Below are positions 47,509-58,582 of a DNA stretch of 64,000 nucleotides, in pieces; the first letter of the stretch is position 1, and every line of letters starts with the position of its first letter. The position numbers and the translations under genes were made by a program. This stretch comes from Branchinecta lynchi (lineage: Eukaryota > Arthropoda > Branchiopoda > Anostraca > Branchinectidae). The notes beneath the pieces are model-generated. The model saw only the letters and a program-made list of their open reading frames with translations. It ran no database searches and was not told where the DNA came from. The stretch is from positions 310,001 through 374,000 of the forward strand of contig JAKZAP010000058.1 of assembly GCA_023053575.1 (NCBI GenBank), read 5' to 3'.

Positions 47509-48271
47509 AAATCTACCTGTCTTAGTTCAAAAGTTGACTTTTTTGCCTTAGGCCAACTTTCTAACGTCACGACTTAGAAAGGAGCAAAGGATAAGCTCTA
47601 GTTTCTTTAGCAATGAGAAAACTTTTAAAGTTTAAGAGGCACGTCTGATACCGTTACTCTACCGCAAACCCAAGTGCAAAAAAAAAAAAAATGACAAACT
47701 CAGCTGAAATCGTCGCAGACATGGACAGAAACAATAGATGGCAGCACTTTCGGACCCGTGGGAAAAAGCCACTTTTTTGTCTCTGTAGATTTCTCTATTT
47801 ATCACTCCAAGAAGATATGTTGGCTGTGGGGCCGGGTAACTGCCGCATATATTTAACACTTATAGATTTTAGTCCATCTTCAATTTGAAACTGGTGCCTG
47901 CCTGTTTGCGTGCTAGAACGGAGCTTTCCACTCGAAAGCAGAAACATGGTTTGATGAAACGAAAGGTTCGCTACACAACTTCAGATAGTCCTCTCTGACA
48001 TAGGCTATACAACTCCACTTCACTTCGCACACCGTAGGCTCTGGCTCGAGGACAAGCAAAAACCATCCTTATTGGCCCCAGGCAAGAGTTCTACGGAGCT
48101 TTCCAAAATGCAATGTCATATTCATCAATCCGGCCTAAGGTCCACACTTTCCGTAAAAACCGCACAGGTTAGACCCTTCCCAGTTACCAGGAATAAAATG
48201 AAACCGGAGTCGTAGGAAAAAAAAATTAAACAAAAAACGAGGACAAAACCAAAGTGTTGCTCTCGCAACAC

Positions 48272-49562
48272 AACAAGACCAAAGGTTTCGATGGGATCCC
48301 AAAAATTCAATATCTGATCCAGACAACTGGGTCTTATCTTAGCCAGATCCAGTCTTCGCCAGACTCCTTGAACATTTTTACAATTAAAATTCAGAAACAG
48401 ATTAAGGCCAAATAGCTAATCACCTGAGAAAACCAAGTTCAGATTTGGATTCAGCTTGTGTCTTTACCCCTATAAGTCATATCTATTTTGACGAAAACTT
48501 CCTGCCACTTCTGCCAATTTCCCGGTTCCGGCCGAACTCCAGAACTACTTGTCCGGCGAAAAAAGAAAGCTCAAAGATGAAATCAGGGTATCTTCTTTCC
48601 CCAGTAATGAACATCTAATCAACTTCAAATAGAAATTTAGCTTATAACAAATTTTCCGATTCCAGCCGGATTCCGGTCGAACTATATGTCCGGGTAAAAT
48701 ACGATTGTCACACAGTGACTCAGCATCTCTTCTTACCCCTAAATCGCTTATCTAATCAACTAGAAATGAAACTTTGACTTCCAACAGTTTTCCGGTTTTG
48801 GCCGGATTCCGGACGAACTACATGTCCAGGTAGAAACTTGTTTTCACATAAGTGTTCAGCATGTCTTCTTGCCCTAAATCGAACATCCAATCAACTCCAA
48901 ATTAAACTTTTAATTTTGACAAACTTTCCGGTTTGGGCCGGATTCCGGTCGAAATACTTGTCCGTCGAGAAAATAGTTTTCACCATCGTCTTCAGCATGT
49001 CTCCCTACCTCTAAATCGAACATTTAATCAACGTCAAATAAAACTTTTACTTTCAACAAACTTTCCGGTTTGGGCCGGATTCCGGGCGAAATACTTGTCC
49101 GTCGAGAAAATAATTTTCACCATCGTCTTCAGCATGTCTTCCTACCCCTAAATCGAACATCTAATCAACTTCAAATAAAACTTTTACTTTCAACAAACTT
49201 TCCGGTTTTGGCCGGATTCCGGGCGAACTACTTGTCCGATGACAAAATGGTTTTCACCATCGTGTTCATCATGTCTTATTACCCCATAATCGACTATCAC
49301 ATTAGCTGTTTCAAAATATTTTGTTTGTCCCTTAAATTGAATCCCCTACCCCACCCCTAAATGTAGAGCTACAAAGCCCATCTACGAACTTGACTGGTCC
49401 GACGACCCAACGAACCTTCTCACCAAGTTTCATCAAAATATCTCATTCCCTTCGAGAGTTTATCGTGCTTACAGACGGACGGACAGACGGACGGACGGAC
49501 GGACAGACGGACAACTTTTGCGATGTCATAGGTATCCCTCCACTTACGTTTTGGGATCCCAA
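48272..49562 (+). mobile_element. Family A element, copy 10, full length
   Basis: Begins AACAAGACC directly on the family D terminus and ends TTTTGGGATCCCAA. Near-duplicate of copy 4 in monomer number and sequence, with the ACGG/ACAG tract at 49475-49512. Confidence 0.9.
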
Positions 49563-49599
49563 TAAACTGAGCTGACTTAAAATCAGTATACTGTCGATG

Positions 49600-51187
49600 A
49601 CTCATCGTCTCAGTCAGTTAAAGGAAAATGTTGAGTACCGCCATTTTAAAATGACCGCTATCATGTTAATGACACCTAATTGTTTTATATCTTCAGTCGA
49701 TTTAGTTGATGCATATTATTCAGTTTTCATGAATGAATTAGACCATAAATAGGTCGCTTTCGAATTTGATGGACGTTATTACGTCTTTTCGGTGTTACCG
49801 AATGGTCTAGCATGTGGTCCTCGATTATTTACAAAAATTATGAAACCGATATTCGGGAACCTGAAGAAAATGGGGCACCTATTTGTCTATTATTTGGACG
49901 ATTCTCTTTTGGCTGGTGAAAACATCACTTTGTGTGAGTCTAACGTTATCGAGACGATTACATGTTTAAGAAATTCTGGATTCGTTATTAATACTACGAA
50001 GTCCATGGGTTCGTTCCAGCTCCTCTCCGTAGTTACTTCGTAGTAATTATGTATGACGTCACAAATTAACTACAACCCTGGAACGATCGAAGTTACTACG
50101 GGAAGAGGTAACTCGTGTTTCTTGAATGCAAAGAGATGGGGATTGCATGGGAACGATGCACAGAAAAACATTGTTTTGTTTTTGCAGCATAAGAATGGCT
50201 TGATAATTATTTTGAAACAGATGTCCTCTTTACTTTAGCTATTACACCTTGTCTCACTTTGCTGCCCCGAGATGACTTCTCAAGACGGCTCTTGGAAAGT
50301 GAAAGTGCTAAAGACGGTCGGGTACTATTTTTACAAAAAGTTACTTCGAAGTAACGATCTTCCTTGTGCTCACCGTAACTTTTTGACAAGCTGGAACGGT
50401 GAAAGTGACTGAAAAGTAACTATTTAGTAACTTTCGGGTCGAGCTGGAACGAACCCCATGTTGTATCCATCGCAAAAAACTGAATTCCTAGGATTCGTCT
50501 TAGATTCGGTAGAAATGACGGTCTCCCTGCCGGAGCGAAAATTGAAACAACATGTGCCGCAGTAGAGGCTATTTTAAAAGCAAATAACCCTACTATCAGG
50601 GAGGTTTCTTCTGTCATTGGACTATTAGTTTCAAGTTTCCCCGCCGTGTTGTTAGGCCCGCTTTATTATCGAGACCTTGGCAATGATAAGAAACGAGCGT
50701 TAAAGCGGCAAAAAAGCAATTATGAAACATGTGTTTGTCAGACGAGGGTCGGACAGATCTATTGTGGTGGTTAAAATTGAAAAGGAATAGCCAAAAACCC
50801 ATCACCGACAGAGAGATTGGTGTCATCTTAGAAAGTGACACAAGTTTGAAGGGATGGGGTTTTCATGTACGATCAATTAACTCAAGCACTGGGGGAGAGT
50901 GGACCCCAGAAGAAGCCGAGTGTCATATAAATGCACTGGAATTGAAAGCAGTATTGCTAGGCTTGAAAAGTTTTAGAAGTCTTATTGAAGGTAAACATGT
51001 GAGAATACGAGTAGATAACACTACCGCCTTATCCTATATTAATGAGATGGGCGGCAGCAAGTCTTCCGTTTGCAATAATATTGCAAAAGAAATCTGGTGT
51101 TTCGTATTGGATAACGAGGCCCGGATTTCTGCGGAATTCATTCCAGGAGCAGAAAATATCCGAGCGGATAGAAGTTCAAGGAAGCAG
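49600..51187 (+). pseudogene. DIRS-type retrotransposon, reverse transcriptase and RNase H remnant
   Basis: Upstream of the MITE one can follow VEYRHFKM, SSVDLVDAYYS, LPNGLACGPRLFTKIMKP and the catalytic YLDD (about 49889-49905), then a KS-M turn. The downstream part has EFLGFVLDS, VSLPERK, NPTIREVSSVIGLLVSSFPA, GPLYYR, then RNase H (DTSLKGWGF, ECHINALELKAVL, RVDNTTALSYINEMGG, ENIRADRSSRK). These blocks are typical of DIRS/Ngaro reverse transcriptases. There are in-frame stops (near 49750 and 50562) and frame changes, plus a MITE at 50008-50455, so it is dead. The tyrosine recombinase is absent; the right side ends at family B sequence. Confidence 0.85.
50008..50455. mobile_element. 448-bp MITE in the DIRS remnant, CCATG target duplication
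   Basis: Perfect 15-bp inverted ends GGTTCGTTCCAGCTC and GAGCTGGAACGAACC, flanked by CCATG (50003-50007 and 50456-50460). Removing the insert plus one CCATG puts the reverse transcriptase back in one frame at this point. Inner words AGTTACTTCGTAGTAA and AGTTACTTCGAAGTAAC recur in both halves. No coding capacity; superfamily not assigned. Confidence 0.85.
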
Positions 51188-53005
51188 AGCCTATCTGCAA
51201 GTTTCCAGTACCCACCCTACCTTGGCCGAATCCGTCCCGGACGCCAAATAACAATTCTAGGCCGCATAAACTCGGCACTGTCGAATTTGCATCTCATTCG
51301 GTCCATCCGTTTGGTTTTTGTGCATGTCAAAGGTCCCCCCACCCCCAATTCCCCTAATCGTGGTCGCATATGGTTCGAACGCATGTTTTACATGTCGAGG
51401 CCATCGATTCGTATCACCCATGAAGTTTCACTCGAATCAGACCACTCGTTCGAAATTTATAGAAGTCAATTTCCATATTTCTCTTCTCTTGCTCCCCAAA
51501 AAATGCTCGGATCTAGGAACGGAAGTTTCCGGGGGTATGTTGTGTCAGGTTCTTAAGTCAAGATAATTCGGGTCGCTAATATGCCTGCAAAGTTTCGTTG
51601 TCGTCTTACATCTGGAACTATTCTAACTCACGACTACCGGAATTCCAGGAAACCCCCTCCAACTCCCCCACAGAGCCCCGAAACCATCTGGCATGGTCAA
51701 TTTCATTTAGGCCTAATGCTTGTTCCATCCATTAAGTTTCGTCCCAATCCCTCTGCTTTTACAGTTTCTTGAGTTTTCCACCCCCCCCCCATCCTCACAG
51801 GTATCGGACCCGACCCAGACGTGACACTGAACGTCCGAGGCGATAGCTCACCAGACAAGTTTCATTCAAATCCGATCACCCGTTCAAAAGTTATGCACGC
51901 CACTAGATTCCGGACTCCCCATCCACCCACTCCCCCCACGATGGTCGGGTCGGGGAAACGGCTGTTCTCAAGTCAATCTGTTTGGATCCCTGACATACCT
52001 GCCAAGTTTCATCGCCCTAGGACATCAGGAAGTATGCCGAACTCGCGGGATCGCTAGAATTCTGGACCCCCACCCGAACTCCACCACAGTGCCCTGATCC
52101 GGTCCTGTTATGTCAATGAAGTGTCTAGGACCTGTGCTTGTTTTTCCCACCAAGTTTCGTCCCGATCCCTCCACTTTAAGCGTTTCTCAAAATTTCCGGT
52201 TCCCTCCTTCAACTCCCCCCCAGTGCCATCGGATCCGGCCTGGATTGAAAGTGAGATGTCTGAGACACGAGGTCATCCTAAATATCAATTTTCATCAAGA
52301 TCCGATCACCCGTTCGCAAGCTAAAAATACCTCAAATTCTGGCTTCACCCTTCCTCCACTCCCCCCCCCCCCAGATTGTCGAATCGGGGAATTGACGATT
52401 TCCTATTTAATCTGGTCGGGTCCCAGACATGCCTGTCAATTTCTATCGTCCCAGCACAGCAGGAAGCATGGAACTCGCGGGATCACTACAAATTCGGACT
52501 TCCCCCCCCCAAACTCCCCCAAAGTGAGCGGATCCGTTCCGGTTATATCAGTCACGTATCTAGGACTTTAGCTTGTACTTTCCACCAAGTTTCATCCGGA
52601 TCCCTCCACTCTAAGTGTTTTCCAAGATTTCCGGTTTCCCCCTCCAACTCCCCCCAGTGTCACCGGATCCGGTCTGGATTTAAAATGGAGGGTCTGAGAC
52701 ACGAAGTCCTTCCATATATCAAGTTTCATTAAGATCCGATCACCCGTTCTTAAGCTAAAACTATATCATTTTTCCTATTTTTTCCGGATTCCCCCTCCCT
52801 CCACTCCCCTCCAGATGGTCGGATCGAGGAAGCGACAATTTCTAATTTAATCTGGTCCAGTTCCTGATATGCCTGCCAAGTTTCATCGTCCTAGCTTTTC
52901 TGGAAGTGCCCGAACTAGCAAAACCGGGACCGACAGACCGACAGACCGACTGACGGACAGAAATTACAATCGCTATATGGCACTTGAGTAAGCTCAAGTG
53001 CCATA
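51188..53005 (+). mobile_element. Family B element, 5'-truncated long variant
   Basis: Begins at AGCCTATCTGCAAGTTTCC, matching the long copy from position about 7978, and runs to the same terminal hairpin ATGGCACTTGAG/CTCAAGTGCCAT (52977-53004). Fewer tandem units than the 7.5-kb copy. The first ~1 kb is shifted in frame only by small indels. Confidence 0.85.
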
Positions 53006-53882
53006 AAAACGATGGAAGCAAACCACGGTCATACTTAAGTCTGAAGAGGATAGGTTCAACAGTCACAAAATGTCTTAAAGGAAGGATATTCAGAAAGCAA
53101 TAAAGAGAATCTGTTGACGACTTCGCTCGAATAATTTAGGGGAAGGCATGTAACTGTTAAGGACCCGCAAAGCTTTGTTCTGTTGTCTTTGAAGCGGCGC
53201 AATATGAGAACTAAATATGTTAAGGTATACAAGTGATGAAAACATTAAATGGGAATGGATAAGTGCATAATAAAGTGATCGCATTGCTTCAAGGGGAAGG
53301 GATGACCTGAGTCTTCGCATTATCCCTATATTTCTCCCCAACTTCATACGCAAATTTGATATATGAGGCTTCCATGATAGATTAGAGCCAAGGAGGACTC
53401 CAAGGTATCGCATAACTGCTGCTCGGGAAATTTTAGTTTTAAAATCACTTGACTCAATTAGTTGAAGCTCAGGAACAGCAGCGTTACATCGAGTGAAAAC
53501 CACGAATTTTGTTTTATCAGCGTTGAGAGCTAGGTTATTTGACTCAAGCCACAATAGAAGATGGTTGAAAGCTTCCTCCAATACAAGTTTCAAACTGTTC
53601 ATATCTTTCCCTGATATAGTACATGCAGTGTCATCCGCAAATTGCAAGTTTAAACCAAATATTCTCATGGAATTATTCAGGTCGTTAACATAAATTAAAA
53701 AAAGCAAGGGACCAAGTGTTGAGCCTTGCGGTACACCAGCGATATTAGATTGTCGAGTCATTTCGGATGAAACATCACCTCCATCAACATATTGAGAACG
53801 GTCCTTAATATAAGATGCTATTAGGGATTTCGGATGAAACATCACCTCCATCAACATATTGACAACCATCTTAATTATAACT
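53006..53882 (-). pseudogene. Jockey/CR1-like LINE reverse transcriptase remnant
   Basis: The minus strand encodes GVPQGSTLGPLLFLIYVNDL, the catalytic FADDTACTIS, NADKTKFVVF, YLGVLLGSNLSWKPHI and HSHLMFSSLVY. The last part (LPLRHFV to KYDRGLLPS) is in another frame. A 35-bp block (ATTTCGGATGAAACATCACC and following) occurs twice, at about 53760 and 53827. The 3' end is cut by the family B terminus at 53005. Endonuclease missing. Confidence 0.8.
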
Positions 53883-53890
53883 TAATGTAA

Positions 53891-54955
53891 ATGTTCTTTA
53901 CCTTATGGAAGATCCTCGGTTTCTACGGAATCCCGCCGAAACTTGTGGCGCTCATCATGGCCCTATACGAGGACACGGAGTGCTGCGTGCGACTAGAAGA
54001 CGGCAACACCAGATACTTTCGCATAATGTCCGGAGTCAAGCAAGGGTGTGTTCTTTCCCCATTCCTCTTCGTTCTTGTCATGGACTTCATCCTACGGGAC
54101 TGCACTGGCTACGGAATCGAGCTTTCCAACAACCGACGCCTCGCTGACCTTGATTTCGCCGATGACGTTGGACTCCTGGAATCCAGTAAGACAAGGCTAC
54201 AGGAGTTGATGAACACAATCGAAGAGAAAGCCAGCCAGTTGGGTCTCCGGATTAACTCCGACAAAACGAAGAGCATGGCAACCAGCGACTCCCCTTTAAA
54301 TCTGAGATGTGCGGGAAAGGACATCGAGCAAGTCCTGGAATTCAGATACTTAGGAAGCACCGTGGAAAAGGACGGCTCAAACGCCAGAGAAATTCAACTT
54401 CGCATTGGCCAAGCAAGCGGAGCCTTCAACCGCTTGAGACCCGTCTGGAGATCCAGGAAATACTCCACAAAGCTGAAGCTGCGCCTGCTGAACAGTAATG
54501 TCCTGTCCATTCTGCTGTGTCACAGTGAATGTTGGAAGCTCAACGTGCAGCAGGAGAAGAGGATTCTTGCCTTCGAGACGAATTGTCTCCGGAGAATCCT
54601 CAACATAACTTGGCAGCAGCGAGTATCGAACCAGGAGGTACGCCGTCTCACTGGTCAGCCGCTGATAACAGACGTTATCCGAAAAAGAAGATGGCGATAC
54701 TTGGGCCACGTCCTTCGCATGGACGAATCCAGGTTGCCAAACAACATCTTCCATTGGCAACCAAAAGGAAGACGTCGAAGGGGACGACCGAGAAATACGA
54801 TCCGTCGCACCTACCAGAGGGACCTTGCAAACGTCCACGCAAGTCTGCAACCTGAGTGGGAAGATGTCCTGGCGGCAGCCCACCAGAGGGAAGACTGGCG
54901 CCTATTCGTGGATGCCCTGGGTGCCTCTGGTGGCACAGGAGGATCTAAGGTCTAA
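53891..54955 (+). CDS. RTE-like LINE, 5'-truncated reverse transcriptase ORF
   Basis: 354 open codons: LWKILGFYGIPPKL, GVKQGCVLSPFLFVLVMDF, catalytic FADDVGLLESS, LGLRINSDKTKSM, FRYLGSTVEKDG, LNSNVLSILL, then the C-terminal RRILNITWQQRVSNQEV, RRWRYLGHVLRMDESRLP and GRRRRGRPRNT typical of RTE-like elements. The endonuclease and the N-terminal reverse transcriptase fingers are missing. The ATG lies in the duplicated target DNA, so the start is accidental. The LINE part is 53896-54962, with a TAAGG-type tail, flanked by TAATGTAAATGTT at 53883-53895 and 54963-54975. Confidence 0.85.
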   Translation: MFFTLWKILGFYGIPPKLVALIMALYEDTECCVRLEDGNTRYFRIMSGVKQGCVLSPFLFVLVMDFILRDCTGYGIELSNNRRLADLDFADDVGLLESSKTRLQELMNTIEEKASQLGLRINSDKTKSMATSDSPLNLRCAGKDIEQVLEFRYLGSTVEKDGSNAREIQLRIGQASGAFNRLRPVWRSRKYSTKLKLRLLNSNVLSILLCHSECWKLNVQQEKRILAFETNCLRRILNITWQQRVSNQEVRRLTGQPLITDVIRKRRWRYLGHVLRMDESRLPNNIFHWQPKGRRRRGRPRNTIRRTYQRDLANVHASLQPEWEDVLAAAHQREDWRLFVDALGASGGTGGSKV

Positions 54956-54994
54956 GGTAAGGTAATGTAAATGTTTGAGATCCTTCTATTATAA

Positions 54995-55530
54995 AACAAG
55001 ACTAAAGGCTTCGATGGATCCCACAACTTTTAATATTTCTTGGACAATTTTATCCAGACAATCGGGGCATTTAGAGAGAGATCTGGCCTTGTCAGGTCTT
55101 ATCAATAATTAGCCGTCTGAAAATAAACATAAATGCACCGTAGTGGTATTTTCTGGAAAAATTACGACCAAACGGCTCAACTTCAGAGAAACTGTGACTT
55201 TTAGCAAATTTTCGGGTTTCGGCTGGATTCCGGCTGAACTATTTGCTCTGCGAGAAAATGATCATTACCCCTGCATCGACCTCTAATCAGCTTTATATAA
55301 AACTGTTCTTCTTGTTTTGGCCGGATTCCAGGCGAACTGTATGTGCGGACTTGTATATACAGATTCACCATGCACTCTTGCCCTGTATGGGACCTCTAAT
55401 CAACTTCAAATAAAACCATTACCTTATAAACAATTTCCGGTTTTGGACGGATTCCGGGCGAACTGAATGTTTGGGGTGAAAATAATTTGCATATATGGAT
55501 TCAGCATGTCTCCTTACTTTTGTATTAAAG
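54995..55530 (+). mobile_element. Family A element, copy 11, diverged and 3'-truncated
   Basis: Starts AACAAGACTAAAGGCTTCG, keeps GGATCCCAC and several core phrases (GGCTGGATTCCGGCTGAAC, CTAATCAACTTCAAATAAAA), but lacks the microsatellite and end. More diverged than the other copies. Confidence 0.7.
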
Positions 55531-55577
55531 GTTTTGTCTCAAAAAGTTTCATCGGTTGGATATTCATTACTGGAGGA

Positions 55578-56490
55578 ACAAGAGCTGTAAGCTAATGTGG
55601 CACTTGCACGGGTTGAGATGTATTGTTTGATCAAAAGTACTTTTTGACTTTGCGGTTTAGATGCGCACTCTAAGGGAGCTAGAACTTCATTTATAAGCAA
55701 CACCCTTGGAAAAAATGATAATGGGCTCATGGGGATCTGGGGATCATAAAAAAGTATAATTTGCTTAAAGTATTTTTCAAACTTTGCGGTCGAGATTAGT
55801 ACTTCAAAGAATAGTCTGATTTGGACAGTGGCGATTTCTGAGCCAATCTTGTCGAATCTCTAATATTCCAGCCATGTTTAATCGTCCTAGCACATCTGGA
55901 AGTACCTTAACTCGCGATCACCAGAATTCCGGACCCCACTCACAACCTCCAACTTCCCCCACAGTGCCCAGAACCAATCCGATTCTGTAAATGATTTAAC
56001 CAGAGCATCTGTTCCCACAAAGTTCCATCCCAATCTCTCCAGTCTAAGTGGGTCACATATCCCCCCCCCCCCCCAAAAAAAGTTTTTGGATCCGATCTGG
56101 ACATAGAAAGGTCACCAGAGACATGTCCTCTGTTCAATTACTAATTTCACTCGAATCCGATCACCGTTCCAAAGTTACACATGACTCAATATTCCGGATT
56201 CCCCCTCCCTCCACTCCCCCACGATTATTGGATCGATAATTTCTTTTATTTCCAAGTCAGTTTGACCCGGTCCCTGCTATACCTGCCAAGTTTCGCGTGA
56301 AAATGCCCAAAACCACCATCACCGGAATTCCCCCCCCCCCCCGCGAGTGTCCGGATCCAGTCCAATTATGTAAACGATTTATCTAGAGCAGATGCTTGTT
56401 CTTCCCAGCAAGTTTCACTCATCCTTCAATTCTAACCGTTTCTCGAGATTTCCGCCCCCCCCCAACTCCTCCGTAGCTGTCGAATTCGGT
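55578..56490 (+). mobile_element. Family B element, 3'-truncated
   Basis: Starts ACAAGAGCTGTAAGC, ATGTGGCACTTGCACGG, then body with C-tracts (56060, 56332, 56456) and breaks off before the terminal hairpin. Confidence 0.75.
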
Positions 56491-56500
56491 CGAGACTTCA

Positions 56501-56602
56501 AATGTTCAACGAGTCTGGAGATGACTGGATCTGGCGAAGACAAGACCCAATTGCGGATCAAATATTAATTTTTGGGATCCCATCAAAACTTTTGGTCTTG
56601 CT
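56501..56602 (-). mobile_element. Family A 5' fragment, copy 12
   Basis: Reverse orientation: GACTGGATCTGGCGAAGACA to GGGATCCCATCAAAACTTTT, GGTCTTGC. Joined to family E at 56603 exactly as copy 5 is joined to family E copy 1. Confidence 0.75.
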
Positions 56603-57215
56603 ACGGTTTGGGATCCCACAGCGACTTGTAGCCTTGTTACTCGAAATTCTTTTCTTCCGATTTTTGAAGATCTTCAATGCTTTGTCTGTTAGACGCTTGT
56701 ACTTGACGAGAAGTGACGCTTTTACTCGACAAGTGAATTAGCGAACTGGTTGCTTCAGGTACTTAAATGACTGCGAAAAAGCAGCAGCCAAAAGGTCATT
56801 CAGATGCAATTTAATGTCAGTCTCTCGAACCAATCCCCTCTGATGACCTCTGAGACATAGATAAACATCGCACAGAGGGAGTCCTTTGATTTTGACCTGT
56901 TCACCGACCAAAACCCATGCTGAATCTGCAATAACGAGTTTCGACTACCGTTCCCCCTTAACGGAAAAATCCCACTGTCTAACAGACTGTAAACCTTGAC
57001 TTTTCCGTGAATTCGCAAAAAAGCCTGACGGTAATTTACTCGTACCTGAACGGAAAAATTACTGTGAAAAAGTTGCCGGAAATCTTTCCGTTCAGAAACG
57101 GAATTTCGGCTGAAAAACTTTACATTTCAGCGCCTGTATCCGGGACAAATTAAAGCAAGAGCCGCAGGCAAATTTTTTTAATTTGCATTTATCTAGAAAG
57201 ATTCTAGCCTTTAAT
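56603..57215 (-). repeat. Family E repeat, copy 2
   Basis: 56603-56965 is the inverted partner of 16690-17027, from GGGATCCCACAGCGACTT to CTACCGTTCCC. 57115-57205 repeats GGGACAAATTAAAGCAAGAG and GCCGCAGGC in the same orientation as 16613, so the two halves are arranged differently in the two copies. The stretch 56970-57115 has several CGGAAA and TTTCCG words. Confidence 0.6.
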
Positions 57216-57941
57216 ATGTTTCAAATCTAACAAATTCCAAGCCTAATCGCCAAGTAAATGACACACCGTTCCCCTAAATAGAGAATACAACGAAATGCGC
57301 CACAGGCGAAATTTTGTGAAACGCCGAGGAGCAGAGCGTCTTTTCGCGATCCCATTTGCTGTACAAATGCCTTATTACTAGGCTGCATGTAATAAATTCA
57401 TTCATTCATTGAAAAGGAAAAAATAGCTACGAAATCACAAATCTTTCCGTCGGAAAAAGTGACAAAATAGTGGCCATAAAACAAAGTAGACACAAAGTAG
57501 ATTAGTTCCGGATTAATAGCAAAATAGTAATTTTCACCTTAAAGACGCACTTATTAAGAAACAAAACGAGAAAATCAGGTTTGCCAGTACATTAAAAAAA
57601 AAATCGGAATTTACGGACGTAAAGGCCGTCTTTCTGCGATCCAATGTAAAGTAAAGAATAGCCATTAAATCAGGACTAGGCCCGATAGAAACATCATGTC
57701 TTTCCCCAATGCAGCATATTCAACACCTGAAAGGCTTATATCTGCCTCGATCTTCATCTGAGACCTCACCACGAAATTAGGTCCGAGTCTCAATACGCGA
57801 CAGAAGATGTAATACACAGCAAATGAAGAACGCGAAGTTCGCTTTTATAATAGCTTAAACATCATAACTTGATCATTTTCGAGTTGTATGATTTTTCAGA
57901 ATTTTACGAAGACTTTTCAGATGCGCTTTAACACTAGCATA
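57216..57941. other. Unassigned; LINE-like tail at about 57385-57412
   Basis: CTGCATGTAATAAATTCATT followed by CATTCATTG resembles the 3' simple-repeat tail of CR1/L2-type LINEs, preceded by a family E-like GCGCCACAGGCGAAATTTTG (57299). No reverse transcriptase fragment seen with it. Confidence 0.4.
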
Positions 57942-58224
57942 CAGGGTCGTCACGTATGGGGGGAGGGGGGCAATGTTGTTGTCCGGTCGGTAAAAAATAT
58001 CTCAATCTGCGCGAAGCGCCGCGATTTTTCGTAGAAACAGTCAATTCTTTTTTTCGGAAACAGTCAACTTTTTTCAAAACAGTCGGTTTTTCGTAAGTCG
58101 ACTTTTCTTAAAAACGGTCGTTTTTTCTTAAAATAAGTCGTTTTTATCGCAAAGAAAGTCGGTAAAAATGACCAACTCGTCGTTTTAAATACCTTGCCCC
58201 CCCCCCCGGATAGTAACGGCTCTG
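57942..58224. mobile_element. hAT-like MITE, 283 bp
   Basis: Ends CAGGGTCGTCACGTATGGGGGG-like at left and, in complement, CAGAGCCGTTACTATCCGGG at right: imperfect inverted repeats beginning CAGRG as in hAT elements. Flanks CTAGCATA and TTAGTATA form an 8-bp target duplication with two C/T changes. Inside are tandem units of about 22 bp (AAACAGTCAATTCTTTTTTT, later AAGTCGTTTTT). Confidence 0.6.
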
Positions 58225-58582
58225 TTAGTATAGAGGAAAAAAATTTACCTCTTGATTAGCATGAGCTGTTCCAGCGTCTGCAGGACCCCTCTTGTCCTGG
58301 GAAACGAATTTCATGTGTACATTAAGATCTTTCTTGTCCTTTTCAAGCGTTGTTCCCACCTCAACCTCGCTTTGTAATCAACATTTTTCCATCTGTTCTG
58401 GGCACACTTGTTTCGTGGGTCTCCTGTCATTTGATTTTTGATGGCCTTTCTATTACGTTCAAAAATTCTATTCCTTCTTTTTTTCACTTATAGTCAAAGT
58501 CTGACCAACAATCCATGCACATATCCTTGTCTCTCATTCTTGGTCTATAATATCCCAGTGAGACTTCACTTTAACAACTAAC
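58225..58582. other. No recognisable feature
   Basis: Pyrimidine-rich on the plus strand; nothing recognised. Confidence 0.35.

Larger units (their letters stand above)
45857..48273 (+). mobile_element. Family D element, right copy with both ends
   Basis: Both ends carry GTGTTGCGAGAGCAACAC plus TTTGGTTTTGT in inverted orientation (from 45859, and to 48273), an inverted repeat of about 30 bp that itself contains a TGTTGC/GCAACA hairpin. Inside are two units about 812 bp apart, each with a conserved leader (CTTACTTACAAGTC, AACAAATAATGG) and a small ORF. No transposase or helicase is seen. The terminal 750 bp is nearly identical to the left copy. Confidence 0.75.
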
